This document shows positions 11,370 through 26,192 of a stretch of 64,000 nt of DNA, in pieces. Made by a program: the position numbers and the translations under genes. Origin of the DNA: Hymenolepis diminuta. Its lineage: Eukaryota; Platyhelminthes; Cestoda; Cyclophyllidea; Hymenolepididae. The stretch's first letter is position 1; the number at the start of each line of letters is the position of its first letter. The stretch lies in contig CAADRB010000052.1 in NCBI GenBank assembly GCA_900708905.1, positions 1 to 64,000 on the forward strand, given 5' to 3'. Below the pieces are notes generated by a model. It had not been told where the DNA came from. It saw only the letters and a program-made list of their open reading frames with translations, and did no database searches.

Positions 11370-14300
11370 TACCTTGTGCCTTCTTTTCTTGTTCGTCGCA
11401 ATTTGACCCCGAATTTTCATCCACGGTCACAGTGTTACCTCTAAATATCTCTGACCTCTGCTTAATAAAATAAATAAAAAATTAAACACATAATAAAACA
11501 TCAAACAACCTTGAATTTCACATATTTTCATAGTTGATTCATTTTTGATCTTTAATTCCTTTATGGAATGAAATGACAAATTTAAACTTATAAATGAAAT
11601 TTAAAGAAACGTCTAAAATCTATTTAAAATAAACAAATTTCAAAATTAATCTATGTTTACATTAAATTCTATCAAATAACATCCTGACATAAGGGTTTCT
11701 TTAAAGTATCTCTTGTACCTTCATCCAGAACGAGACAACTTATTACTATCCGGGCACATTATTCTATAACCCCGTAAGGGAACACAAAATTATGGTGTTT
11801 TTTTAATATTAAATGAAAATTTTATGACTAAAATCATGAATATATTACTAATTTATTTAAAATTTTGGCACTTTTTCGACTTTTGGATGAAAGAGAGTAG
11901 AAATTAAAGCATTTTTCGGAGTCATTCTACGTTGAAAATAATTAAGTCAGTAGAAATAAAGAAGATGAGTTAATTAATACAACAAAGCAGGGAGGGCAAC
12001 AAAGTCCTCTGTCGAATTGTTTGCCGAAAAAGGGCTACTCATATTTTCCACGGAAGCGCGGGTTGAAAACACTTCCAGTTCCTCTAGATATGCATCTGCG
12101 CATGGAATTCTTCACCGTTAATGCTCGTAATGAAAGTGCGTCGGAATATTCCCGAATATTCCTTTTATTTCCACGTATACCCTTTTCCGTTTGCCCGATA
12201 TAAAATCGATAACGATGGATCTCAAAGACATCATGAAATATTATTCAAATCTCCACTTTTTCTGAGATCAACAGGTGCTTCAAATAAAAACAGGAACCTT
12301 TAATTTAGTTTGAGAAGTAACTTCTAATAAATTAACTGAACCTATTTTATATGACATCGGAAAGAAATAAATCATATCACTGAAAATAGCACTCCCTGAG
12401 AATGGTTAGATGTCGCACTCAGTGAACTCAAAACATTTATGGCTCCCCCTCAATATGGGTTTCAACGTACCAGTCGATCAACGAAAGTTTAGGCTCAGAT
12501 ATTCAAAAAGGAGATCTAACTATCAGATCCCGTAGAACAGATCGTAAAACATCAACGTTGAGTTTCAAAATCAACCCAATCAATTCAAATAAAACTGAGA
12601 TGTATTATAAATTTATAAGAAATAAAAGTCACACTATTGGCTGATTTCTCACTTCTTAACTCCTCCCTCGCCTTCTGCGCATGTTTTTCCATAACGGAAT
12701 TTGACATTTATAATAATTTTTAATGAAATACAACTTACAGGCATACACGAAGGGAAGAAGCGATTTTGTGTTTGAGTGAGATGCAATTCTAGCGGCACAT
12801 ACGAATACTCAAAATGTGAAGCCTACTTCTAGTTACACAAGTACTGCTTGAATAATTGATAGGTTTTGAAATCCTTAATGCGATTAACGAATAATCGTAT
12901 TGCGGAGATGTCGGTGGTGATAGATACTGGAAAACCAATTGAATTTTTGCGTGAATACCACCTCGCAGAAGTTCCCGAGACTATCAAGCATTATTCGTTC
13001 TCTTAATTAAAAGGCTCACCAGTTAAATATATTCAGAATCGGAGGATACTTGGAAATTAAAATTGACTTTATTTCAAAATAATGGAGCAGTAAATTAATT
13101 AAAAGGGGAAAATTTAAATTATAATTCGATTTTCATTCAAAATTTTTCACCAATAGATATTTTTCGCCACATGTTTTCAATCAAATAGGGTGTCCGTTAA
13201 TGATATCAGAGAAGAGCATTTATTATATCAATATGTTTTGTAAGTGCTACTTAAAATTTTATAAGAATCTGTCACTTTATAATAATTTATGAAGCTCTGG
13301 AATTTTTATGATTGTGCGTATTTAAAAATATATGTATATATATATATATATATGGCGACGCATTTATGGTTTCCGCAAACTTCCGAAAAAGAATGTGTTC
13401 CTTACTTACGGGGCTGTTAAAAGTCCCACAAATCCAGAGACCTGGACCCTTGATTGAATAAAGTCACCCGAATACATCGTTTTACCTCTAACAAATATCC
13501 CTTAGTGGTATTTACCATGGTAGCTGTTATCAATTTGTAACGAAGAGTGAGATTCTATCAAAATATATTTATTTACAACCTGATTTCATCAACCATTTAT
13601 CAACAAACGAGTACATGCTCCACTATTCGGAGTTTGAAATTTTACAACATGCCCCGCAACTCATGAGTAAATATGCCCATGCTTCCCGGAATTCCAACAT
13701 TTTACCTCAATTTACCCCAAGTTTAAATGGGCATTATATTCCATTTCAGGGATAGTAATAAATTTTAATAATAAGCTTCTAACTTCTCACAATTTTTATT
13801 TGATATAAAGCTTCCGGAAATTGAGCATTTAAGGTCATTGGTCGTCGTGGGGAATGTTAAAAAGACGTTGTTGTGGAACATTCAAAAGATGTCTTCCTCT
13901 CATGTGAACATTTGTCTACAACAAGCAAAAAATTAACACTACAGTTAGGCTAACTTGCGAGATAATTTGATATTCACCAAGTAGTGAAGAGTGTTGCTTC
14001 GCTATCACGAAGTCGACGATCCCTGTCCCTCTTATCTCCGCTACACACCACTTCCCAAAACAATAACGGAGTGCCAATATGGGAGAGAAGTTAATTATAC
14101 ATGTGTATGTACTGTCAAGTGGCCAACAATTTGGTCTCTCCCCCAAAATATTGTTCCCGACTGAATAAGTCGTAAATTCTCTATAAACTGTTCACTATTT
14201 CTCATACTTTTGAGACTATTGGGAGATTATTTAAATATATAAATAGTTATTCATATCTCTTAATCACTATTCCCCGTTCATTGCTATGAAATTGGCAGTG

Positions 14301-14900
14301 AGTTATTGATCGTTAAATTGTAAGGCTTCACAGCTCTTCAAGAACGAACATTCTGGATCTCACACGATAAAATGTTTGGTGCTCCTGATATACTTGCGTA
14401 TTTAAATGCTATTTATTAGGCCAATTGAAAGTAGATCGTCAAATGAAATTCGAATGATAGGCGGACTGGGTTTGACCACTGCAGTTATGTTATTGCAGAG
14501 GAGATTAGATCGTGGCCACCCAAATCACAAGTAAAAATTCGGTGTAGCTTTGATTCATACACCAAAATACTCACTTAACCTGTTAGAGTCTGACACAGCA
14601 GTACACTGCAATGAGATGTCTCCCTTCACTCGTCTTCATTTTTACGCCGATCCGGTTGCAACCTTTATTTTAAGATACCTGAAAGCATTCGATCAGAGTC
14701 TAGCGTTGAAGTCAATTAGATGGAAATTGTGATAGATGTAGTTCTTTCAGGATCCAAAGTTCGCACTCAATTAGAAATCCCGTAATCTCACGTTCAGATT
14801 CCAGGAGAAGATCCATATCCGATTGGAGCGAATTTAAAAGATTGAGTATTGACGCTGCTCCTATCTTTAGTGTTAATAATCATTAATTCGTGCAATTTGC
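11370..14900. other. Non-coding; microsatellite and one shared 11-mer
   Basis: No gene was recognised. The stretch holds a TA microsatellite (13329-13353) that runs directly into ATGGCGACGCA (13352-13362), an 11-mer found four times in the window. Confidence 0.4.
13329..13353. repeat. (TA)n microsatellite
   Basis: Alternating TA with one TG interruption, immediately followed by GGCGACGCA. Confidence 0.85.
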
Positions 14901-14904
14901 CGAG

Positions 14905-15075
14905 ATTTATTTGCACGGTGTCTCTGTGACGTGTCAGAGGCCACCGATTCAATTCTCATCGGCCCAAATCCAGTGAGTGGAATGGCCAAACGCACAGAGC
15001 TGGCAGAATTTGAGTCTCTTATCAGGTGAGTTTTATGATGTCCTCTCTAATCAAGCTGGCCGTTAGAAATGGGTT
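14905..15075 (+). repeat. tRNA-like SINE, diverged copy
   Basis: It aligns with 60445-60620. Both contain a CAGAGG-[CT]CAC block, then an ATTCTCATCGGCCCAAATCC stretch (ATGCTCATTGGTTCAAATCC in the other copy), then CAG..TGG..TGG-CAA and CTGG. Both end in a TCTAATCAA-GC block (15047-15058 here). The second block occupies the position of a pol III B box, though this copy has lost part of the consensus. Confidence 0.5.
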
Positions 15076-18000
15076 GGGGAATTATTATAATTGGGAAATT
15101 AGCTTACATAAGATAACCAAAATTCATTCGAGGTGATGTCTACTAGTAGTCTCCCAAAATGCTTTCTGTTTTCCCATTTATGCCCCGCTTTTCTCTCAAT
15201 GTATTAATTTCCATAATGCACAAACTTTATGGAGTTTCTGGTTTAGATATGACTTTTAAAAGTTCTGTTTCGGCTCTTTCGGATAGGAATTCAAGTGTCT
15301 GCAGGGAAGAATAATGAGGATCATTATATTTTTGCACGTCATTACAGAGTTATTGGACAAACTCCATGATAAAAGCAATGGTAACCGTGAATGAAAGTCT
15401 CCAGTACGGTAAAGCGGCAGAAGTTTGAAAATTCGGTGTTACTTATCACCATAGCAATATTCTTACCATTATTAGAAGAGAATCTCCTTCGATCATATTA
15501 ACGGACAGTTCTGCAAGTCAGTTCCGCCACCATCGGCTCTTTTAAACTTGGTCAATTCTAGTCCTCCTTGATTTTTGCATCTCCTGCATATCCGTCAACT
15601 GGAGGCTGAGTTCTAACGAAATGCATTCAAAATTCCAAGATGACAATATACTTCTATGAATAAAGAGGTTCATTAAGCAACTGGTGCAATGGAAGAATTG
15701 TTTGTTTCTGGACCAAAATCGCTCTAGTTACCTTCAAGCAGTAAATATTATATTACTAATTAAGTTTTAATTTGTAAATTTTCTCAAAAGTATCAGATAT
15801 ACGCGGATATGTAGTAAGACTGACTGCCTTTCCGCTAATAATAAAGGCCAAATAGGTTATTCATTTCGAATTTATTGATGTTTACTAATATTATATAAAT
15901 ATCAAAATGATAATTAAAAACATATTTTGGATGCTTTAAATCTTCAAATGTTTGTTTTAAAATTATTTTGTAATATTTTCAGCAAAATGAGTGGTTATGA
16001 CACATATATATATGTATTTTTATAAAAGAAATTAAATATCTTATATTTTGATGCTTAAAATGTTTAAAATTTGGAATATTTTATTATAATTAGATTAAAC
16101 GAACTGACAATTTGTCCATCTTAAGATGAAAACTGTTTTATTCATCAGCCTCTATAAATTTAAAATTGAGAGGCCCTGATTAAATTTTGGAAATGCAAAA
16201 CGTTTTAAAATTATTTCAATATAAATTAAATCATTTTCTTTTTCTGTTTTTAAGTTTTTAGAATTGCAATCCAAGTGCCACAAATCAATATAATTTTTTA
16301 AAATCTTTTCAATTAAACGTATGGATTATTCCCTTTGGTAATAAATGAGATCTCACAATAATTCGATCCGGCGGTAATTGCATACGAAAATATTTTTCAG
16401 AAATCTAAGTCCAATCCTCCCATAGCATTATTAGATCAGGAAGGTATCTGTGCAGGGAATATGGTAAACTAAGTGACTTAATTAAATTTTATTCAAGTGC
16501 GATAATTTGGTCCCTGAGTTTTAGTCGGTTATGAACTGTAGCAAACATTTATGAAACCCCACTCTTGGAAATTACGTCTAAATTATGTAACATCCATCCA
16601 GATAAACTGTGATTCTGCTTCTTTGATAAATGCTTTAAGACAAGTTCTTACTTCAGGAACTTACTTACCACTCATGGGATAATTCAACTTCCAAAGTTGA
16701 GAAATTTGAGCACTCCGCTCAGTATTTTATCGATTTGAGGTTAAAATATTTTAGCCTAAATCAGTACTCTTCAGTTCGTGTGGACTAACCAGGAAAAATT
16801 ACAGGACATCAAATGTATTATAAAGTGGTTATTAAGTTTGGGAATTATAGCCCAAAATCTGTGACGTTCATTTATTTACAATAATATGGCGACGCAATTT
16901 CGATAGGTAGCGATGAATAAAATGACCGACGGTGGTGAATGACCAGTATATCCAATATGTATATGCGTTAGAAAAGATATTTTCTATCTAATTTTGGCAA
17001 TATAGGGCAATGATTCATTGATACAGTGTCCTGGCCACCAGTTTGGTCAAGTTGGCAGTCATGACCTAGTAAGGTCCTATGACGTAAACTTTTAATAAAA
17101 TTAAGCATTTTTAAATTCTTTAAAACCACTTAAATTAAAATTTTAATTGCCTTTAACATTATCGATAAGTCACTATGTTTTATTTAAAGAAAATATTTAT
17201 AAAATATCTAAAACCTTTACACTACTATAAGTTTGTGAGTAGTACATATCTACTCTTTTATAAATTGCGGTGGCAAATTGTGACCCACGATGTTCTCTCG
17301 GGATCAAAATGAAATTCGACAATTTCTAACCAAAGTCCATGATCTGAAAGTGACTCTTCTTTTACTACGTAGGAATACCATTTCGATCACTTCCGTTACT
17401 ATGTGGTGACCAAATTCCCTTTATATTTTTTTAATTCCCACATTAATTTAATTTTATTTAAAAATCAACATCCTTTACCATTTGCAATAACTTAATAAAT
17501 TTATTCAGTCTGCCAAAAATTTTAAAAATTAATAATAATTTACAAATTCCCCAAATTTTGAATTTTCATGTCAATTTCTATAAGCCACTATAAACAGTTT
17601 CGTTTTGACCTTGAAGAAATTGAAAATCGTAATAAAAAATATTATATTTAATGAAATTTCCACGTTTTTCAAGTCGGTGAAACTGCCTCGCAAAATTTTC
17701 AGAGCATCTTGGGGACAAATAATTCATTTTATATCTTTTTTTTTCAGAGAAGATGACAGCGCGGGTGGTTTTTTAAGAAAATATTTAAAATAAACATTTG
17801 CAATATATTAAATAAACAGATGAATAGAATGTTCTGTAATATTTGTGTTTAATAATAGTAATAATAGCATTTCGGAGAATCAAGGCATTTCAACTCAGTT
17901 TCTTAATCTCAGAAAAGGGAATCGTTAAACCGATTATGATCCCTCATTCACATTTGAGCATAAGGTCAAGTTGAAAGAAATGTGACGCTGGATTCAACGT

Positions 18001-20800
18001 CGAAGTGGATGAGTAAAGCAGATTATATTTACTGGATATCATTCCACTGATCGCATTTGTCTTTCACATTCGTCTGTCTCAGATGTTGTGATAATTAGTT
18101 GTAGTTATGATCCAGTAACCCAATGGCTTTCCATTACCACTTGTAATATATGAATTGTTTCAGCAATTTATTGACAATGACAAGTCATTTGAAATGGGGA
18201 AATTCAGCCCATTTTACAATCAAATGTGACATGTTTTAATGAATTCATCATTTGCTCAGTCTACCACGAAATGAAGATGAAACTTACAAGGAGATTCTGA
18301 GTTGTTTTAATTTTCCGTCAATTCAAATATATTTTAGCATCTGTGTTTATCAAACACTCCCCTTTTCTGTTTTATTTTTGTCTCTATTTCAAATAACAAA
18401 ACACACTTGAGATTAGCATGTGAGCAAACACAAATGAATGTATCTTTTCATGCTCCACTGAACAACCAAAATGCATTTGGCAAATATGCAAGTCGCGACT
18501 AATGATAATAATGCGTCGCCATCTTAATATTCGTCATTGTGCAACCAACTATTTGATTTGAGATGGGCGCGCGAGTGTTTATGTATTTGCAACAGAGTTT
18601 TGTCTTGTTTGTTTATTTGAATAGACCGAAGCGGTAGGCCGATGGAAGAAAAGGGCCAGTCTTGAGCACATGGCGAGGCGATAATAAGACAAAACAACAA
18701 ATAGAGACTTGACAAACATAGAGATATTTTTTGCCTCCTCTCCTCCTCTTCACCCTCCCCCCCTCATTACTACCTCACACATGCTATAATAAAAACATAA
18801 AGATGAATTTGATGTTTATGATTTGGACTTTTAACTATAATGACAGACTAATAAATAGATCAGCAGTTTCTAATTGGAACGGAACGATTGAGTACATGAG
18901 GATAATGGAAAAGCGTAACTTCTGCTTTTTTGGGATTATATCTTGTGACATGTACCAGAGTTAGCATGTTTCAACTGTCAACGCTGAGATTGTCGTGAAA
19001 GGCCTTCCAAATGTGCTGGAAAGGCTATACAAAAGTAGTACTGCAGTGACCTCTAATCTTGAGGAAAGAGGGTATTAAAACAATTTTCTTTACGTGGAAA
19101 GTCAAGCCACTTTCGAGATGCGTTTTACTTTCTGACAATTTGCGTATTTGTCAACTAATTTCTCATTTTCTCAGTTTAAATTTGATCAGCAAATTTAAAT
19201 CTAAGTTACGATCTTCAATCTTCCTATACCCGACTGGGGTTCATATTGCTAAATGGAGAGATAAATAAGCAAAAATTGACAAGAGATCCTCTCCCTTCAA
19301 TTTACCGATCCATCATCCTTGAATATGGGAAAAAAATAAATGAGATTGTAATCAGATGGGACTAATCCAAAAAGGTTACATCCTAATTGTAAACTTTGGA
19401 ACATAAGGCCATGACTCAGCGATACGTGTCAAATAAACAACAGAGGATCTATCTAGAGATTTCCGAATAATGAGTAAAATTATTTTGAAAGCTTAATTTT
19501 GTTATCTACTTCTACCTCTTCGGCAAATTATCCATAATTTGGATGACTGTTCATTGTTTATTTTTCTGTTGTACTTAGTCATGAAGCGACATCCTTTATA
19601 TCACTGACAGACCCGAAATCGATGACACTCTGGGTCATCAAGAGGTCAATTGAAATGAATTAGAAATCAAAGTAAATCTCTCTAACTAGTTTTCATTTTA
19701 TAATCTCTGAAAATATGTTTTAGTGCTACACCGGTGAAATTACGCCAACTTCTGCCCAATGACTACTTTGATGAACTACTGCGATCTGGATGCCCTTTGA
19801 AGATTACCGATTCGATATTGAAAACAGCTGACTGAGTGTGCTAGTCAAGGGAGTTTGAAGTTGGGACAGAAGGGTCATTATGGCATTTTTTCCTCCTATC
19901 GAGACAAATTCTAGAAAAAAATGTCCCATGACAGACTTTGATCTTATAATATCACTACCACAAATCTGTGAAATTCTTTCCTCTACACTGAATGAGTATA
20001 AATGAAGACGCAAAATACTAAACGATATCAGACATTATTTGGAAGATAATCTAACTGGAAATTCTGCTCACTTTCCACCGCAGGAAAAAAGCACTGTATG
20101 AAATTTATACCTCATCAGAAACGAGTTCCACTTTTGTAAATTCATAAAACCAGGTTTCTTGGTCTTCGAAGGCAAAAAAGACCAGGGAAGGTGGCCAAGA
20201 CAGCCCCTCTAATTAATTATCCCGTCAATAAGTGCTGATCCTCGTGAAAATGAGGGTGCCATTTAACCCAATGGGGAAATTACGAAATTTAAATTTCTGA
20301 ATGCGAAACAGAGCACCACCTATGAAGTAAATACCTTCCAAGAGGAATCCGAAAACTGACTCTATTCTCAGCATCTTTCTTACGTCTCTATGAATATAAA
20401 CTTTATTTGTGATATTAATAAAATTTACAATAGTAATTGGGAAAAATTTTCACCACTTTCTCACGAAGCCTCCGTTCTGTATGCCATAATTTTCTTCACT
20501 TTTCTTCGGGATCTTTATAAATAAAGAGGGAAGAATAAAATTTTTCCATTCTTTCTATAAGAAGATGAGGTAAACACTTTTTCTTCCACCTAAATTACTT
20601 TTATTGTTACCGAATTTTTCACTCGGAGAACAGTTATGTTGGCGGGTTTACAGGAAGAGGTCTTATTTGAACAGTTCCATAAACGTGGAGTTTCAAGGAT
20701 TTGGGAAAATTTCAAATTAATCTGGCAAATAAATGAATAGTAGAAGTTGCATGTAAAGGAAATTATTTGCATAAAACTTTAAGCTAAGAGCGTTATTATG
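15076..20800. other. Non-coding; no gene recognised
   Basis: Contains two copies of ATGGCGACGCA, at 16886-16896 (+) and 18512-18522 (-). I see no other structured feature and no coding frame with family resemblance. Confidence 0.4.
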
Positions 20801-20802
20801 CG

Positions 20803-20975
20803 CTCGTGGGGTTGTGGTCAACGTGCTTGTTGCAAAATAAGAGATAACGATTTCAAAGCCAGTAAGGGGAACGGCCGACCCCGCGAGTTAAGCCTGGCTG
20901 ATAGAGGGGCTTGCAAAATGCGAGTTTCTCACTAGGGGGCCCTAAGCATGCCTCCCACTAGCCCAGTGCTTCCTT
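20803..20975 (+). repeat. GC-rich tRNA-like repeat (candidate SINE)
   Basis: TGGTCAACGTG (20815-20825) resembles a pol III A box, and GATTTCAAAGCC (20849-20860) resembles a B box at tRNA-like spacing. A GC-rich segment follows (GGAACGGCCGACCCCGCGAG and GGGGGCCC), unlike its surroundings. The A-box-like block is shared with 26143-26165 and 60455-60472. It may be a different family from the 60.5 kb SINE. Confidence 0.4.
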
Positions 20976-23900
20976 AAACAAACATTGAAAGAATGAACTT
21001 CACTATAGTGATGACGAACGGTCAGCTGTTCCCAATTTATGGAGGAATAATTTTTTCGTAGAAGCTTCTTCATTTCCCTTTGGTCTTTTCATCAATATTT
21101 AAAAGAAGCATAAATCTAAATGACTCTCTTATTTCCCTTATTGCCATCACACAAAGAAGCCCAGGAATTCAGGAGAGTAAGGTAACCGAAAGTTCTTGAT
21201 GGACTCAACGCTGTCATTCCAGAACATTTTTTAATTTCAAACGTTTCGGATGTAGATCCTTTACGGACTTCAATGAAACAAAATCAATGACCTTTGTAAT
21301 AATTTACCTTTATTAGTGACGTGAATGACCTTGAGTTTCTACACCGCCTTTTCAGTAAACAGAAAAAGAAAACTGATTTCAGCGAAGAAAAAGTACTCAT
21401 TTTTAATCCAACCTTTTCTTACAGCATGAAATGGATTTTAAAAGTGCAGAAAATAGAAGCTCAAGGAGGAATTTTTACAAATTATCTCATCAAAACAAAT
21501 CTGCACATCTTTTTCTCCAGAAGAGGTTCAAAATGGCAGAATTATCAGCCACTTGAACAACAGTGAAATATGTTTTATTTCAACATAAAGAACTGTAATA
21601 AGGCTTTAATTTGCAAATTATTTAATAAATAAAATAAAATTTGAGTAATTTTTTTAGTTATTCTAATACCAATACAAAAACAGATTTATGGACGAACAGA
21701 TGTTCTTTTGCCACCCAGACACCAAAATATGACAATTTTATTTATTAAATGGAATTTCTTAAAATTTTGCACAAATTACAAAATAATTTATAATCAACTC
21801 AATTCAGTAATTAATATATTTTTAATTAATTATTTATCATTTAAAATAAGTAAACATTTATTAATCACTTATCGCATTATGTTTTCTGAAATTTTAGTGA
21901 AGTGACATTACCAAATATGGACGACGGTAGTGAGTGAAGGAATCTCAAGAAACAAAGTGAGGTTTATTGTCACTTTTTCTGTTCTTTTCTCATTTAAAAT
22001 GTACCTTGCGATCCATCAATTTGAATTTTCTCAGCTTTCAAATAACTCTATTGGTTGTAATGATATAAAGCCACGGACAACATAGTAAAAACTTATGTGT
22101 GCTAAACCTGGTGAGACCGGAGACCGATTAACAAGTGCTGGAAGTAGATAAATAGAAATTGAAATGGAGGCATTTCTTGGGAAAAGGAAAGCTGAATTAA
22201 TTTTGAATTTATTGTTCATTATTAGTGAGCAGATTGAGTGAGCTCTGTGAGCTTTACCGTACTGAAGTTACATAATTTGAGGTCATTCCGCTTTTTTGAC
22301 CTACCATAGACGAGATTGCCAAGAAGTGATGCTACAAATGAGCGCTGAACATCATGGAGAAGAATTTATCCAATAAGACAGGTGAAATTTCAATCTTTAA
22401 ACGGAAAGAGGTGAGCATTCCCTTGAGTAAGCAGTGAACAGTCTGCCAGAGCTGAAATGACATATCAAGAAGAGTCATTTAAATGATTCAAGATCAGAAA
22501 TATTTTGGCATTGTTTTATTTACTTTGAACGGAGTTTAATTAATGCCGGTAGAAATGGAACCCTGGCAGTTATGTGCAACTCTACTTTTTACTTCCACAA
22601 AAGTGGGATGCATTACGTTGAAGACTATTTCTCCAATCAATAAACTCTTTACCTTCCAACCTTATTTTGTACTTGTCCATGTCTGTAGCGCTTCAGGAAA
22701 GTCCAAATACTTCTGCCCCTCGAATTCAGAATTTCATACCCCCAAAAGGCATTCTCATATTAATGTATATTGCTGCTATTTCCCAATTCTTACTTAGAGT
22801 ACTCCAATCTCTCGTTTGAAGTGATTTAATTTCATATCATCACTTTCTGTTATCGTATCATATAAAAATAGAGATATCGCTTCCCTCGCCTGGTTGGGTG
22901 TATGACCCACCCCTAATGCATTTAAACAATTTTTTTCGATCTCTTTCCTTAACTAACACTTTTCTTGTTGTTCATAGACGCATTTTTAAATTTACTTGTT
23001 ATCAGTTAGTTATCTCCTCAAATAAGGTGTTCTCTTACAATTCTTTCATTTCCACTTGAGTTGGCGCATATCATTTATTTGAATTGAGATGGTCCCACGA
23101 TTCTTGTACCCTTCTTCATGCATACGTAATAGTACAAAAGTGAATTAGCAAACTTTTATCTCTCAGTGGCGCAATTTTTTCCTTCCTTGAACGTGGGTGG
23201 TTCCATGGGAGAGACACACATGTACAAAATGTGCCGTTATACCTTTTTGCTCTTCTTCTTCTTCTGAATAAGCTTGATGGGAAGCATTTTTAATGAGATT
23301 CTTCGACGCACTTTCTCTCGCTCTCTAATTTGTGGGTCAGTGGTTATTTGCGAAGTTATAACGCATAACAAAGGTACAAACTGTTCGGGTCGGTTCCCGT
23401 GCCAACCGACTCATGCGCCAAACTCATTAAAATATTCCGTCCCGATTTTGAATTTTACGACTCAAATTAATACATGAGATAGTGCGTTCCGATTTTGGGA
23501 AATTTATGGCCTCATATTTCGAAGGCATGCAATTTATGCTGGTGAAATTGGTTTGATGCCCATTTTGGCGTAGTGCTTCATCATATGACTACTTCTGGAT
23601 ATATTTAGAACTTTAAGTTTACAAATTTATGCGTCCTTATCAGTGAATTCAGCTGAGTTGAAAAGTTTTCAAAACTGGAAATATTTGCTAATCCTAGCTA
23701 AACACTTATCAGAATGGAATATGGGAGTGGTTTAGCTACATGTTCTTGAATTCTTTGATTCAAGCTGTCAGCTTTCTTCTGGGACCAAGTAAAACAGATT
23801 TGGCGAAGAGAAACATATGACCATGTAACTACAAGAGAACTCAAATCTCCGCTCATGAAAATCAGCGCAATAGTCGCCAATTGCCTTGAAAACTATTCTC

Positions 23901-25350
23901 CAATAGAAACGAATTTCTCACGTATCCTGAGGATGTTAAGGACAAAGAGGCGCAAATTGAAACTTGAGCTTCAGGGACACCCTTGAATTTTCAAGATAGA
24001 TAGTGATAAACTGAGAATTCCTTATCTTAGAAGCAAAGATTTATATGGGGCCGGACATTTGAGTTGTACGCTGAGTTATTCCTAAGCACAACATTCAAAG
24101 CATGCTACTTCTGAAAGGAGTCGGTTAAAAATCGGACTAAAAGCCTTTTAAACACTTGAATTCCGCCTTCAGGCATTTTAAAACTCAAATCTTATCCATT
24201 TAACTAACTCAGTGATAGTGACGTAAGTCAAGACAAATTTCCGACTACATTTTGAAAAGGTAATTTCGCCTTCTCACGCTTCTTCCTTGGCTAATTACCA
24301 ACTTTCGGTTAATAGCAGACAACTACAGTTCCAGAGTTCTAGAAGATAAGTTCGAGGATGAAGCAAATTAATGGAATAGAAATGGAAATTAAGGACTGGG
24401 TTGGTTGGAGAAGGTGAGGAAGCGGGAAGAGGCTAGCCAAACAACTGGAAAAAATGTGCAAAGGGAAAATTGAGAAAGCGCAAGAATCGAGCGTCAGCAT
24501 CACCGGTCTTGTAGTAGACGGGTTGTCGGATTCTTGCCTGCTAAAATTGAGTTATTGCTGAGCAATATTCCCCAATTGGGACAATTGAAAATAATTCAAG
24601 CAAAAGCAAAAAACCGTAAAAATGGTTTTCTTTGTCAAAATTAATTAAATTAATGTTGATTAAAACAAAAAAATCCAAGAAACTTTGAGAATTACATCAA
24701 GATGCTATTCAAATACTTCGGGCGGCCAAAGTGTCATTTCATAGGAGTCCAGTTGTCAGTTGTCTACTGGGCAAACAAAGAGAGGGACCGTAGTTTGGGA
24801 CATTGCTTAATATAGAAGTTTAGCCAATAGTTGACCTAATATTGTGATCACCCAATTAAAAATTCTTTGTCAGGGTTAAATCGAGTCAATGAGGTCATTA
24901 TCGATTTAATAACCTGGAGTCTTAGTATAATAGGTTAAAAATCTCCTATTTATTAGTGTTATTCGTCACGATCTTAATAAAATTTCAGAAATTAAATTAT
25001 GCTTTGAATATTGGTAGGTTTCCTTGTGCTCAAGTTACTGATTAAGTAGCTGTGACAAAAATCTGGCTAAACGTGAAGTCGATCTCTTTGAAGCTACTTG
25101 CCGCAAATGTTTCAGAGATCTTGAAATTAGATCCTCGTATTTGTCGCGTAATGCGGTGGGAAAGGTTTGTATCTGCATGCGGATAGTTTTATCGAACCAG
25201 GGCGTATTTTGATTACCATAGGTCACTGTTATGTGTCATTATCCTTGTACATTACGTGATTTCTGCAGCATAGTATGTGGTTATACTGAAGCGAATATTT
25301 ATTCGAGTCCATTGTGATCTTCAAGCCGATGTCCCAACTAAGAAGAAGGA
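20976..25350. other. Non-coding; no gene recognised
   Basis: Only short frames with no recognisable domain. No strong repeat seen. Confidence 0.4.
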
Positions 25351-25354
25351 AAAA

Positions 25355-25595
25355 GAAGCTCTCGTTGTTATGGCGAAAAGTTCTTACAACTCAATTTGAA
25401 CTATGTACGGTATAAAGCAAGGCATATTAGTTCACTTAAAAAGTTTAGGCGTTAATCGTTACATAAATAATAGTGAGAGGAAAACATAATATAAAATATT
25501 AATCTCTTCAAAGGAGAACATTTGATAATTATTCAAAATTATATTTCCATCTTGATACCTCCCCTTTTTAAGCCTTGTCTTCCTAGCAGACTTCA
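25355..25595 (+). repeat. Dispersed repeat pair, copy 2
   Basis: This is the counterpart of 2650-2855 in the same orientation. Both have the order TCGTTG, then GTTCACTTAAA, then TTTAGG-GTTAA, then AATAAT, then AAAATATT, then TATATTTCCATCTTGA (or its variant). The overall identity is moderate and I did not compute it. Confidence 0.45.
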
Positions 25596-26142
25596 TCGGG
25601 TTTGCTTGATGTTCATCATGTACAAAACTTAAATTCCCCCAACTCCCTTATTGGCCAGAAGTAACCAGAGCGCTGGATGTGCAACCACGGACAGAACCAT
25701 CGAAAAAGTACATTTCCAGGAGAAATTTATTAGCAATACGAATGTCCCATGTACTATAGAGTTGAGCAATAAAATTTTACGACTTCAGATCGATTTTGAT
25801 ATCAAAACGTTGAACCATTTTGCCAACAGCAACGAAATTCACTCAACCTGGCAATGTTTGAAGATCGAATACATTGGGAATCATTTTCCCTATGGATCGT
25901 TTATTTTAATGACCCTTCCAACGGGAAGTTAAAAACACTCTGCCTTTTCAATTGATAACCCATAAAATGGCACTAACTGACCTAATAGCTACGTCGTTAT
26001 TTTATATTCGCTGTGTTTATGAGGTTATCACAGTTGTAGCATTAATGGAACTCGGATTTACAGGAACGAAGTATGAATTTTTGAATATGTGCAAAGAACA
26101 TAATCCAGTCTTCTTGGATTTCTGCAAGAAGTAAATTTGAGG

Positions 26143-26192
26143 CCCAGTGATCAACGTACACTGTCAAATGTTACGAGATAGGTGCTTAGTGC
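26143..26192 (+). repeat. Fragment resembling the 5' end of the tRNA-like SINE
   Basis: CAGTGATCAACGTACAC followed by an ACGAG block matches CAGTGATCAACGTGCAC and ACGAG at 60458-60498. It is short and diverged. Confidence 0.35.
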
